Origin: Gammaproteobacteria bacterium HGW-Gammaproteobacteria-15
GTDB lineage: Bacteria > Pseudomonadota > Gammaproteobacteria > Enterobacterales > Alteromonadaceae
NCBI GenBank assembly: GCA_002840125.1
Contig: PGZF01000005.1
Location: 372,001 to 436,000, forward strand
Direction: 5' to 3'
DNA length: 64,000 nucleotides
Part shown: in pieces, positions 27,224 to 34,367 of the stretch
How the letters are laid out: each line of letters opens with the position of its first letter
Position numbering within the stretch: position 1 is the stretch's first letter
Program-made: the position numbers and the translations under genes
Notes under the pieces: model-generated
The model's input: the letters and a program-made list of their open reading frames with translations, nothing else
The model's database searches: none
What the model was told of the DNA's origin: nothing

Positions 27224-27259
27224 AAAAAACCCGGCAGCATATGCATGCGCCGGTTTTTT
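27224..27259. terminator. Terminator between SDR and yqhD genes
   Basis: AAAAAACCCGGC and GCCGGTTTTTT form a stem with one bulged C, with A/T runs on both sides, so it can end both the + strand SDR transcript and the convergent yqhD transcript. Confidence 0.8.
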
Positions 27260-27296
27260 CTATTGATAGAAGCGGTACAGTGTTAAACCTTTACCG

Positions 27297-28451
27297 TTAC
27301 AACGCCAGCGTGAGAATTTGCCGGGCTTTGGCTAAATCAATATCTGCGTGTTCACCCAAGGTGGTCATGCCGTTGCGTTCGAGGTTGGCGATAAGTTTGT
27401 CGATATCCGTCGCGGCCAGGTTGTAGTCCGACAAGCGGGTTTTTACGCCCATATGCTCGAAAAAGTCCTGCGTGGCTTTAATAGTTTTATCGATAATCTC
27501 GTCCTCAGTACCGTTACTGATATCAAACACCCGCTGGCCAAACTGCAGCAGCTTTTGCCGTTTAGTCTCGCGCTGCACATACATTAGCGGCGGTAACACT
27601 ATGGCTAAGGTTTGCGCATGATCCAGGCCAAATAGCGCAGTTAGCTCGTGGCCAATCATATGGGTAGCCCAATCCTGCGGTACGCCTTTGCCAATCAAAC
27701 CATTAAGCGCCATCGTGGCAGACCACATAACATTAGCGCGCACATCGTAATCTTGCGGCGTGGCCAGTGCTTTGGGCCCTTCGCCGATCAGCGTTTGCAA
27801 GATGCCTTCGGCAAAGCGGTCCTGTAGCGGGGCGTTTACCGGATAAGTCAGGTATTGCTCTATCACATGCACAAAGGCATCTACCACACCGTTACCCACT
27901 TGCTTTAATGGCAACGAATAGGTGTATACCGGGTCGAGCACGGCAAAAACCGGTTGCACTAAATCTGAGGCAAAGGCACGCTTCTGTGCGGTGGCTTTGT
28001 TAGTCACTACAGAATTGCCGTTGCTTTCTGAGCCTGTAGCGGGCAGGGTTAGCACAGCACCGATCGGTAAAGCCGAGCTAAACGCAGCACCTTTAGCCAG
28101 AATATCCCAGGGCTCGCCGTCAAAGTGTGCGGCGGCGGCAACAAACTTGGCACCGTCAATCACACTGCCACCACCGACAGCCATAATAAAATTAATATCT
28201 TTGACGCGCACCAGTTCAACTGCCTGCATCAGAGTTTTCAGCGTCGGGTTGGGTTCAACACCAGAGAACTCATGGTAAGTGATACCATCCAGCAGTGTTA
28301 TCACATCGTCGTACACGCCGTTACGTTTTATTGAACCACCACCGTATAACAGCAATACTTTGGCATCTTTGGGCAAACGGCTTTTTACTTCTTTAATCTG
28401 GCCTTTGCCAAATAAGATTTCGGTTTGATTTTTAAAATTAAAATTCAGCAT
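27297..28451 (-). CDS. yqhD: Iron-containing alcohol dehydrogenase (YqhD-like NADPH-dependent aldehyde reductase)
   Basis: This 384-residue family III alcohol dehydrogenase has the GGGSVIDGAKFVAA cofactor site, the GSESNGNSVVT region and the metal-ligand residues in DAFVHVIEQYLTYP and the histidine-rich IGHELTALFGLDHAQTLAIV. Sequence style matches E. coli YqhD, which reduces short and unsaturated aldehydes with NADPH. GGAG precedes the ATG. It lies 27 bases before the DJ-1-like gene on the same strand, so the DJ-1-like gene is upstream and the two may be cotranscribed. Confidence 0.93.
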   Translation of the reverse strand: MLNFNFKNQTEILFGKGQIKEVKSRLPKDAKVLLLYGGGSIKRNGVYDDVITLLDGITYHEFSGVEPNPTLKTLMQAVELVRVKDINFIMAVGGGSVIDGAKFVAAAAHFDGEPWDILAKGAAFSSALPIGAVLTLPATGSESNGNSVVTNKATAQKRAFASDLVQPVFAVLDPVYTYSLPLKQVGNGVVDAFVHVIEQYLTYPVNAPLQDRFAEGILQTLIGEGPKALATPQDYDVRANVMWSATMALNGLIGKGVPQDWATHMIGHELTALFGLDHAQTLAIVLPPLMYVQRETKRQKLLQFGQRVFDISNGTEDEIIDKTIKATQDFFEHMGVKTRLSDYNLAATDIDKLIANLERNGMTTLGEHADIDLAKARQILTLAL

Positions 28452-28478
28452 AACAACTCCTGTACCGTATTATTACCA

Positions 28479-29321
28479 TTAACGCTGCTGTTGCAGTTGC
28501 TCTAACACAGCTTGCGCCAGGGCTTTATCGGAAAACGGGTTTTGCCCGGTGATCAGCTCGCGATCTACCACCACATTCGGCGTCCAGGCTTCACTGTATT
28601 GCATAGCACCACCAGCCTGTTGCATGGCTTTACCCGGATAATATTGCAGTTTGTCGCCGTTTAATGACGCTTCAAATACGGCTTCTTCGGCGTCTGAGAA
28701 AATAGTCATCTTGTAGCCGGCATAAATCCAGTTGCCGGCTGTGGCCGGACTTTGTTGCACCAGCGCCTGCAGGTACTGCTGCGGGTTTTGCTGGGCTGAT
28801 AACAGCGCTATGGGGCCATGACAGATGGCGGCAGTAGGTTTAGCCTGTGCATTAAAATGCGTCAGAATGGTGCCTACTTCAGGGTTATTGGCTAAATCAA
28901 TTAACGGTGCATGGCCACCTGGAATAAACACCGCCCGGTATTGCGCCAAACCGCCGTCGATAACCTCTTTTAACGATAAGGTATCGTCGATACCCGGAAT
29001 AGCCGCCACTACCTGACTAATACGCTGCATTTCAGCCTCACTGCCAGCAAAATACTGCACCGTGACCGACTTTTCATCCACCGCCGGGGCGTTACCCTTT
29101 GGCGTGGCTAACACCAGCTCATAGCCGGCCTTTATAAAGGCATCAGCCGGTACGCCAAACTCGTTCAGGTAGTAGCCTGTGCTTAGCGTTTTACCATCTT
29201 GTAGTTGCATCTGGCTTTCGCTGGATAACAACACCAGAATCTGACCTTTACTGTCAGCCGCGAACGCCGTTTGACTAAAAGTGCCCAGCAGGGCAACGGC
29301 TAATATTGTTTGCCTGAACAT
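28479..29321 (-). CDS. Exported DJ-1/PfpI-family protein (Hsp31/glyoxalase III-like)
   Basis: This 280-residue protein has an N-terminal signal peptide (MFRQTILAVALLGTFSQTAFA), unusual for this mostly cytoplasmic family, followed by a DJ-1/PfpI domain. The nucleophilic cysteine is in AAICHGPIALL and the conserved acidic residue that polarises it precedes it in the fold. Relatives act as glyoxalase III or deglycase. With YqhD downstream and the LysR divergent upstream it belongs to an aldehyde-stress group. AAGGA lies 6 bases before the ATG. Confidence 0.87.
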   Translation of the reverse strand: MFRQTILAVALLGTFSQTAFAADSKGQILVLLSSESQMQLQDGKTLSTGYYLNEFGVPADAFIKAGYELVLATPKGNAPAVDEKSVTVQYFAGSEAEMQRISQVVAAIPGIDDTLSLKEVIDGGLAQYRAVFIPGGHAPLIDLANNPEVGTILTHFNAQAKPTAAICHGPIALLSAQQNPQQYLQALVQQSPATAGNWIYAGYKMTIFSDAEEAVFEASLNGDKLQYYPGKAMQQAGGAMQYSEAWTPNVVVDRELITGQNPFSDKALAQAVLEQLQQQR

Positions 29322-29344
29322 ACATTTTCCTTACCAAAAGTATG

Positions 29345-29451
29345 GCTGAGCGGATACTCAGCGCTGTATTAATTGCGGCCAGCTTAGGGCGTTTCGCTTG
29401 TAGTGAGAACTCAGCTCTTTTACTATCAGCCATCATATTTCTGATGGCTGA
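29345..29451. promoter_or_regulatory. Divergent control region with four GCTGAG half-sites and a hairpin
   Basis: The half-site GCTGAG (or CTCAGC) occurs at 29345, 29357, 29410 and 29447. The first pair forms GCTGAG-6-CTCAGC. A perfect 10-bp inverted repeat, TCAGCCATCA/TGATGGCTGA with a 6-base loop, spans 29426-29451, ending 6 bases before the LysR start codon and overlapping its ribosome site. Location between divergent DJ-1-like and LysR genes suggests LysR binding; the hairpin may also act on translation. Confidence 0.6.
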
Positions 29452-29457
29452 GGCGTT

Positions 29458-30360
29458 ATGTCGTACTTTGTGCAGTTACGTACTTTTGTTGAGGTGTATC
29501 GCTGCGGCACCATTACCAAAGCTGCGGCTAACTTAGGTTTATCGCAACCAGCGGCCACCGCGCATATTCAAAGCATAGAATCACTGGTGGGCTTTGCGTT
29601 GTTTGCGCGTAAAGCGCGCGGTGTCGAACCGACAGCGGCGGCACATGATTTAGCGCTGCAGATATCCTCTCACTTAGACGCGGTAGAGCAAAAGCTGGCC
29701 TCGGTGCGTAACCGCAGCAATGCCGTATACGGCACGCTGAATATTGCCGGCCCGGCTGAATATGTCAGCCATATTGCCGGTGCCCAGTTTGCTAATTTGT
29801 TGCAGGCCGGTGAAGTGAATCTGGTGGTGCATATCGGCAATAAAGACCGCATTTACCAGTGGCTGGCCGACGGCACGGCGGAGCTGGCGATCAGCGGTTC
29901 AACGCCCGATGCGGCCCTGTACGACTATCAGATTATCGACAGCGAACGGCTGATGTTGGTGGCCAACCGCTTTACCGGCGCGCATTTATCACAGCAGGCG
30001 GTTGATGCAGAACGGCTGCGCTTATACCCGGTAGTGAGCTATGATCCCACCCTGCCGCTGATCCGCCATTACTTTAACGCCGTGTTTAACCAAAGCTGCC
30101 AATCACCGATAGCCGCCATTTGCCCCGATATCCGCGCCATTGCTGGTATTGTTAAAGCCGGTGTAGGTTACAGCGTGCTGCCGGATTACTTATGCCGCGG
30201 TGCCATAGCCAGCGGCGAGCTGGTGCAACTTGGCGCACCCGGACCGGAGAATTTTATTTACCTGGTGTGGCGCAAAGGGGCGCTAAAGCACCCGCGCGTT
30301 AGCTATGCCAAAGATATTTTAATGGCCTTTGCCAATATCAATAAATATGCCGCCAACTAA
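29458..30360 (+). CDS. LysR-family transcriptional regulator
   Basis: This 300-residue regulator has the N-terminal winged HTH (FVEVYRCGTITKAAANLGLSQPAATAHIQSIESLVG) and a type 2 periplasmic-binding-like effector domain (about 90-295). It is divergent from the DJ-1-like/yqhD genes, the usual layout for a LysR protein acting on the neighbour. The effector is unknown. The start codon is close behind a perfect hairpin that partly covers the ribosome-binding region. Confidence 0.92.
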   Translation: MSYFVQLRTFVEVYRCGTITKAAANLGLSQPAATAHIQSIESLVGFALFARKARGVEPTAAAHDLALQISSHLDAVEQKLASVRNRSNAVYGTLNIAGPAEYVSHIAGAQFANLLQAGEVNLVVHIGNKDRIYQWLADGTAELAISGSTPDAALYDYQIIDSERLMLVANRFTGAHLSQQAVDAERLRLYPVVSYDPTLPLIRHYFNAVFNQSCQSPIAAICPDIRAIAGIVKAGVGYSVLPDYLCRGAIASGELVQLGAPGPENFIYLVWRKGALKHPRVSYAKDILMAFANINKYAAN

Positions 30361-30443
30361 GCGCTTTGCCAACGAAAACCACGCAAATTGCGATACACTT
30401 AGCGCAATTATTTGTTGCAGTAAGTGTTTGTTAAGGAGCCGCT

Positions 30444-31670
30444 ATGCCACGTTATTCTGCTGAGTTTATTAAAGAGATGCCCAAATCTGATTTACACCTG
30501 CATCTGGATGGCAGCCTGCGGCTGGATAGCCTGATAGAAATGGCCAAACGCACCGGCACTAAACTACCAGCCGATACAGTAGAAGGCTTAAAACAGCTGG
30601 TATTTAAAGAAAAGTACAACAACCTGGGCGAATATTTGCACTGTTTTCAGTACACCTGTGCTGTGCTGCGCGATATGGAAAACTTAGAACGTGCGGCTTA
30701 TGAGCTGGCAATAGATAACCAGTTGGAAGGCGTAAACTATATTGAAGTGCGCTTTGCGCCGCAGCTGTTAATAGACCTGCCCAACGGTATCGATTTCGAC
30801 CGCGTAATGCATGCGGTTAATAACGGTTTAAAGCGCGCCATGAGTGAGTATAACCGCAGCGAAGTGGTAATGAGTGGCCAGAAACCGCCATTTGCCTACG
30901 GTATTATTAACTGCGCCATGCGGATGTTTGGTGATAAAGGCTTTTCGCCCTATTACACTAACCTGTTCCAGTTGATGCGCGATTTTGCGCCAATAGACGT
31001 CATTAAACTGGCCGCCATGGAGCTGGTGCGGGCCAGCGTAAGGCTGCGCGATGAAGAAGCTATACCAATAGTCGGGCTGGATTTAGCCGGCCAGGAATCC
31101 GGTTATCCGGCCAGTAAGTTTAAAGAGGTTTACGAATATGCCCACCAGCACTTTTTGCTGAAAACCCTGCACGCCGGTGAAGCCTATGGCGCTGAAAGCG
31201 TGTTTGAAGCCATTACCGAATGTTATGCCGACCGCATTGGCCATGGCTATTCGATGTTTATCCCCGAAATGATTTCGCACCCCGACATCGTCGACAAAGC
31301 CGCCTATATCCGCAACCTGGCGTCTTATATTGCTGATAAACGCATCGCCATAGAGGTTTGTTTAACCAGTAACCTGCAAACTAACCCCGCTATTAGCGAT
31401 ATTAAGCAGCATAAATTTAAAGATATGCTGGATAACCGTATTGCTACCGTTATTTGCACCGATAACCGTTTAGTGTCTAACACCACCGTTAGCAAAGAAT
31501 ACCAGCTGGCGCTGGACAACTTTGATATTCCGCTAAAACGGCTAAAAGACATCGTAGCCTATGGCTTTAAAAAGAGCTTTTTCCCCGGTACTTATGTGGA
31601 AAAGCGCGAATATGCCAAGCAATGTCTGGAGTATTTCGATCACGTTGCCAAGCGCTACGGCTTTATTTGA
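30444..31670 (+). CDS. Adenosine deaminase family protein with altered TDN motif
   Basis: This 408-residue amidohydrolase is longer than the usual 330-350 for bacterial adenosine deaminase. The metal and catalytic motifs are seen: KSDLHLHLDGSL, TLHAGEAYG (catalytic Glu) and RIGHGYSMF (catalytic His). The last motif, normally TDDP, reads CTDNRLVSN, so the metal-ligand Asp is kept but the second Asp, which contacts the purine N7, is Asn. It probably deaminates adenosine or a related nucleoside, with specificity uncertain. AAGGAG precedes the ATG. Confidence 0.85.
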   Translation: MPRYSAEFIKEMPKSDLHLHLDGSLRLDSLIEMAKRTGTKLPADTVEGLKQLVFKEKYNNLGEYLHCFQYTCAVLRDMENLERAAYELAIDNQLEGVNYIEVRFAPQLLIDLPNGIDFDRVMHAVNNGLKRAMSEYNRSEVVMSGQKPPFAYGIINCAMRMFGDKGFSPYYTNLFQLMRDFAPIDVIKLAAMELVRASVRLRDEEAIPIVGLDLAGQESGYPASKFKEVYEYAHQHFLLKTLHAGEAYGAESVFEAITECYADRIGHGYSMFIPEMISHPDIVDKAAYIRNLASYIADKRIAIEVCLTSNLQTNPAISDIKQHKFKDMLDNRIATVICTDNRLVSNTTVSKEYQLALDNFDIPLKRLKDIVAYGFKKSFFPGTYVEKREYAKQCLEYFDHVAKRYGFI

Positions 31671-31694
31671 TGAAAATCAATAAGATAAACACCA

Positions 31695-31780
31695 TGTCGC
31701 AAAAAGCATACACAATAACTATTTGAAAAATAACATTTTTATATTTAGCCTACATTAACTGTTGCTAAACAGCGACAGTT
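31695..31780. promoter_or_regulatory. Candidate GlrR-type upstream activating sites
   Basis: E. coli GlrR binds TGTC-N10-GACA. The sequence at 31757-31780, AACTGTTGCT-AAAC-AGCGACAGTT, is an inverted repeat with one mismatch and contains TGTT-N10-GACA. A weaker copy, TGTC-N10-TACA, is at 31695-31712. They lie about 80 and 150 bases upstream of the sigma-54 promoter, the usual range for enhancer sites. Assignment to the GlrR encoded nearby is inference. Confidence 0.55.
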
Positions 31781-31860
31781 AATTCCTCTGCTGCGCCGCA
31801 CCTCATCACAAACAAATAATAAGCCGTTGATTAAAAACAAGAATAAAATAATTTTCAGAG

Positions 31861-31877
31861 TTGGCACAAGGCTTGTA
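31861..31877 (+). promoter_or_regulatory. Sigma-54 promoter (-24/-12)
   Basis: TTGGCACAAGGCTTGTA matches the sigma-54 consensus TGGCAC, 5 bases, TTGCA/T: the -24 element is perfect, the -12 element reads TTGT in place of TTGC, and the GG-to-G spacing is the required 12 bases. Transcription should start near 31888. No other promoter of this type was seen in the window. Confidence 0.75.
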
Positions 31878-31900
31878 TTAGTTATGCCAAGCGACGCTAC

Positions 31901-31958
31901 AGGAGAATGTCGCAAGCGCAACCAGATACACCGGAAGCTGCCTTTGCAACATTCTCCT
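31901..31958 (+). ncRNA. Candidate structured RNA: 15-bp hairpin at the 5' end of the sigma-54 transcript
   Basis: AGGAGAATGTCGCAA (31901-31915) and TTGCAACATTCTCCT (31944-31958) pair in 14 of 15 positions around a 28-base loop. It begins about 13 bases after the expected start of the sigma-54 transcript. Because enterobacteria have the sigma-54-driven sRNA GlmY at this place before glrK, a small regulatory RNA, or a leader that controls the next small gene, is possible. No sequence match to GlmY is claimed. Confidence 0.5.
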
Positions 31959-32013
31959 TCAAAACGTCTTAACGCAGCAAAATAGAGTAAAGGCTGCACT
32001 TACGGAGGTTGTT

Positions 32014-32214
32014 ATGGACTTTTTCTTACTTGGTACAGTGTTGTTTTTAATGGCTAACGTAGCTGTAGCAGTATCCATGTTACGCCGTGTAAATTTAAAC
32101 AATGACAGCGTTCTGGCTTGGGAGCAGGCTCAGGTTGTAGCAACACCAGCAGTTGCAGCGCCTCAGGTTCCGGCTACTCAGTATCAACCGGTTTATATGG
32201 CAAAGGCTGCTTAA
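32014..32214 (+). CDS. Small single-TM protein of unknown function under a sigma-54 promoter
   Basis: This 66-residue protein begins with a hydrophobic helix (FFLLGTVLFLMANVAVAVSML) then RRVNLNN and ends in an Ala/Pro/Gln-rich tail (AQVVATPAVAAPQVPATQYQ). It would be anchored in the inner membrane. A strong GGAGG lies 6 bases before the ATG and tandem terminators follow, so the gene is real and expressed as a short transcript of about 400 bases. It lies between a sigma-54 promoter and the glrK-qseG-glrR operon. I do not recognise its family. Confidence 0.75.
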   Translation: MDFFLLGTVLFLMANVAVAVSMLRRVNLNNDSVLAWEQAQVVATPAVAAPQVPATQYQPVYMAKAA

Positions 32215-32242
32215 CAGCACCTTTGCGTTACGATCCCATGAG

Positions 32243-32296
32243 TTCAGCACTTGCTGAATTTTTGTAAGGCCAGCACCCCACTGGCCTTTTTTTTTT
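32243..32296 (+). terminator. Tandem terminators after the small protein gene
   Basis: First hairpin: TTCAGCA-CT-TGCTGAA followed by TTTTT (32243-32263). Second: AAGGCCAG-7-CTGGCCTT followed by a run of ten or more T (32266-32296). Together they isolate the short transcript from glrK. Confidence 0.9.
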
Positions 32297-32346
32297 GCCA
32301 CGAAAATAGGGTATGCTTAACAGCCCTGTGATTAAGACAAACAATT

Positions 32347-33765
32347 ATGCGTTTTTCGATTCAGACCGCCTCTTTACGCCAGTTGGTATTGCTGAGCTTT
32401 TTTCTGGCGCTGATCCCCGTAGCCGTGCTGCTATGGCAAAGCCATAAAGCACTAAGCGGTGTCAGCCAGAATGCTGTAGCCGAAGCAGAAACCTCGGTAG
32501 CCAGTGTACGCCGGGCAGAGAATATGCAAAATCTGGTTGTGGATATAGAGCGTGCAGTACGCCAACATGCGGTGGTAAAAACCGATGCGCTGGCGCGGGT
32601 GGCGCGCACCCACCTGAACAGTTATCAGCAATTGCTGCGTCAGGTATGTGACAATGTAGGCCAGTCGCAACTGTGCCAGCAACAACAACTGCAGCTTGGC
32701 ATACTACTGGATAACTTTACTGAGCTTAGCAGCACAGAACTTGAACCGCTGATGCAGCAGTTCCGCCAGCAACAGCAACAGCTTACACAACAAATCTGGC
32801 TGCTGCTGGAGCAAAACCTGCAACAACAACAACGCTTTGTGGTAGAAAGCCAGCAACAGCTAGCCTGGCAAACTGTTGCGCTGGTGCTGTTAACGCTGCT
32901 GATCGTGCTGTGGGCATCTGGCCGGATCACCGCCCCGGTGCGTAAACTGGATAAAATGATCCGTGCTATTGGCCAGCAACATCAATTCCCCGATGAAAAA
33001 CTTACCGGGCCGCGTGAGTTGGCCGAATTGGGCGAACAACTGCGCTGGCTTAGTTCCCGCCTGCAACAACTGGAAGCCTTACGGCTGATTTTACTGCGCC
33101 ACGCCTCGCATGAGTTAAAAACGCCGCTGTCCAGTATTCGTGAAGGCTGCGCTTTGTTAAGTGAGCAGTTAGTTGGCCCGCTGAACAAACAACAACTGGA
33201 AGTGGTTGGCCTGCTAAACGGCAGTGCCGATAGGCTAAGCCAGTTAACTGAGCAACTGCTGGACTACAACCGCTTATTACAGCAAGCCAAACCCGAGCCA
33301 GACTGGCATTCGCCACAGCAATTATTTACCGACTGCTTTAACGACCATGCCTTATCACTGCAGCAGCGCGGCCAGGCTGTTGAGCTTAGCTGCCAGCTAA
33401 GTGCAATTTATACCGATATTACGCTGTTCCGGCGTATACTCGACAATCTGATCAACAATGCTCAAGCATATGGCAGCCAGGACAGCCCGGTGTGGGTAAA
33501 ACTATATCAGCAGGAACATCAGCTGATTTTAGATGTCGCAAATAACGGCAACCCTATTCCTACATCATTAAGGGAAAAACTGTTTGAACCGTTTCAGCGT
33601 GGTACTACACCACGCTTTGACTCAGTGCAGGGCTCTGGCCTGGGGTTGTCGATTGTTGCCGATTGTGCCCGCCTGTTGGGCGGCCATGCTGATATTGTTG
33701 ATGTTATTTATGCCGATGTCTGTATTAGGGTACGGCTACCGTTATTAGAGGAAAAACTGGGATGA
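32347..33765 (+). CDS. glrK: Sensor histidine kinase GlrK/QseE-like
   Basis: This 472-residue kinase has two TM helices (about 12-30 and 174-190) enclosing a glutamine-rich periplasmic helical domain, then a HAMP-like linker, the phospho-acceptor H255 in HASHELKTPLSSI and the ATPase domain (NLINNAQAYG, GSGLGLSIV). The operon order kinase, lipoprotein, sigma-54 activator matches glrK-qseG-glrR of enterobacteria, where the system responds to envelope stress and drives the sRNA glmY. It overlaps the lipoprotein gene by 4 bases. Confidence 0.9.
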   Translation: MRFSIQTASLRQLVLLSFFLALIPVAVLLWQSHKALSGVSQNAVAEAETSVASVRRAENMQNLVVDIERAVRQHAVVKTDALARVARTHLNSYQQLLRQVCDNVGQSQLCQQQQLQLGILLDNFTELSSTELEPLMQQFRQQQQQLTQQIWLLLEQNLQQQQRFVVESQQQLAWQTVALVLLTLLIVLWASGRITAPVRKLDKMIRAIGQQHQFPDEKLTGPRELAELGEQLRWLSSRLQQLEALRLILLRHASHELKTPLSSIREGCALLSEQLVGPLNKQQLEVVGLLNGSADRLSQLTEQLLDYNRLLQQAKPEPDWHSPQQLFTDCFNDHALSLQQRGQAVELSCQLSAIYTDITLFRRILDNLINNAQAYGSQDSPVWVKLYQQEHQLILDVANNGNPIPTSLREKLFEPFQRGTTPRFDSVQGSGLGLSIVADCARLLGGHADIVDVIYADVCIRVRLPLLEEKLG

Positions 33766-34367
33766 GAACTGGGTTAATTTTTGTGGCCATACTGGCACTT
33801 AGCGGCTGCCAGCTTGCACCACAACCGGTAGCGCCTGAACCAATAGCCGAGCCCTTGCTGGAGGCCGAACCAGAGCCGGTAATGCTACCCGAGCCTGAAC
33901 CGGTAAAAACCCCTTTAGCCATTGCCGGTGATGCCGCAACGTTGCAGGCCTGGGTAAATTACCGCGCAGCCATGTTAAACCGCATTAATGAAGAGCGCGA
34001 TTTACTTAACAGCGAAACGGCCCAGGACGATGTATGGATATTAAAGCGCACCATTTTACAGCTGCACCCGGATACGCCTTACCTTACCCGCTTACGGGTG
34101 CAGATGCAGTCGGCCGATCAACTGGCGGCTTTACCTGCGCCTTTGGCCGCACTACTAAGCTGGGATCTGGTGTTTAACCAAAAATTACTGGAAGCCGAAT
34201 CAGCGGTAAGTGCCTTAACCCGGCTTAATGCGCAGCAGCACGATAATCTTGAACGGCTGCAAAAAACCAACAAAGAACTGCAGAAAAAAATTGATGCGCT
34301 AACCCAGATAGAAGCGCAGTTAAACCAGCCCGCGCCGGTTAAAGAGGACAACAATGGCCAGCCCTAA
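33762..34367 (+). CDS. QseG-like lipoprotein
   Basis: This 201-residue protein has a lipoprotein signal peptide (IFVAILALSGC, C16), an acidic proline-rich stretch (about 20-50) and a C-terminal coiled coil (LERLQKTNKELQKKIDALTQIEAQL). Its place between the kinase and sigma-54 regulator genes, with overlaps of 4 and 14 bases, matches QseG/YfhG, an outer-membrane lipoprotein that interacts with the kinase. The sequence itself is poorly conserved, so the call rests largely on context. Confidence 0.8.
   Translation: MRTGLIFVAILALSGCQLAPQPVAPEPIAEPLLEAEPEPVMLPEPEPVKTPLAIAGDAATLQAWVNYRAAMLNRINEERDLLNSETAQDDVWILKRTILQLHPDTPYLTRLRVQMQSADQLAALPAPLAALLSWDLVFNQKLLEAESAVSALTRLNAQQHDNLERLQKTNKELQKKIDALTQIEAQLNQPAPVKEDNNGQP

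Noticed and set aside
31671-31700. GlmY/GlmZ sequence homology in the glrK upstream region
   Set aside because: Only position and promoter type match; I see no recognisable sequence similarity, so no glmY symbol was given.
31899-31972. 21-codon frame ATGTCGCAAGCG... inside the long hairpin
   Set aside because: The AGGAG before it is too close to the ATG (1-2 bases), and the sequence is better explained as the stem of a structured RNA.
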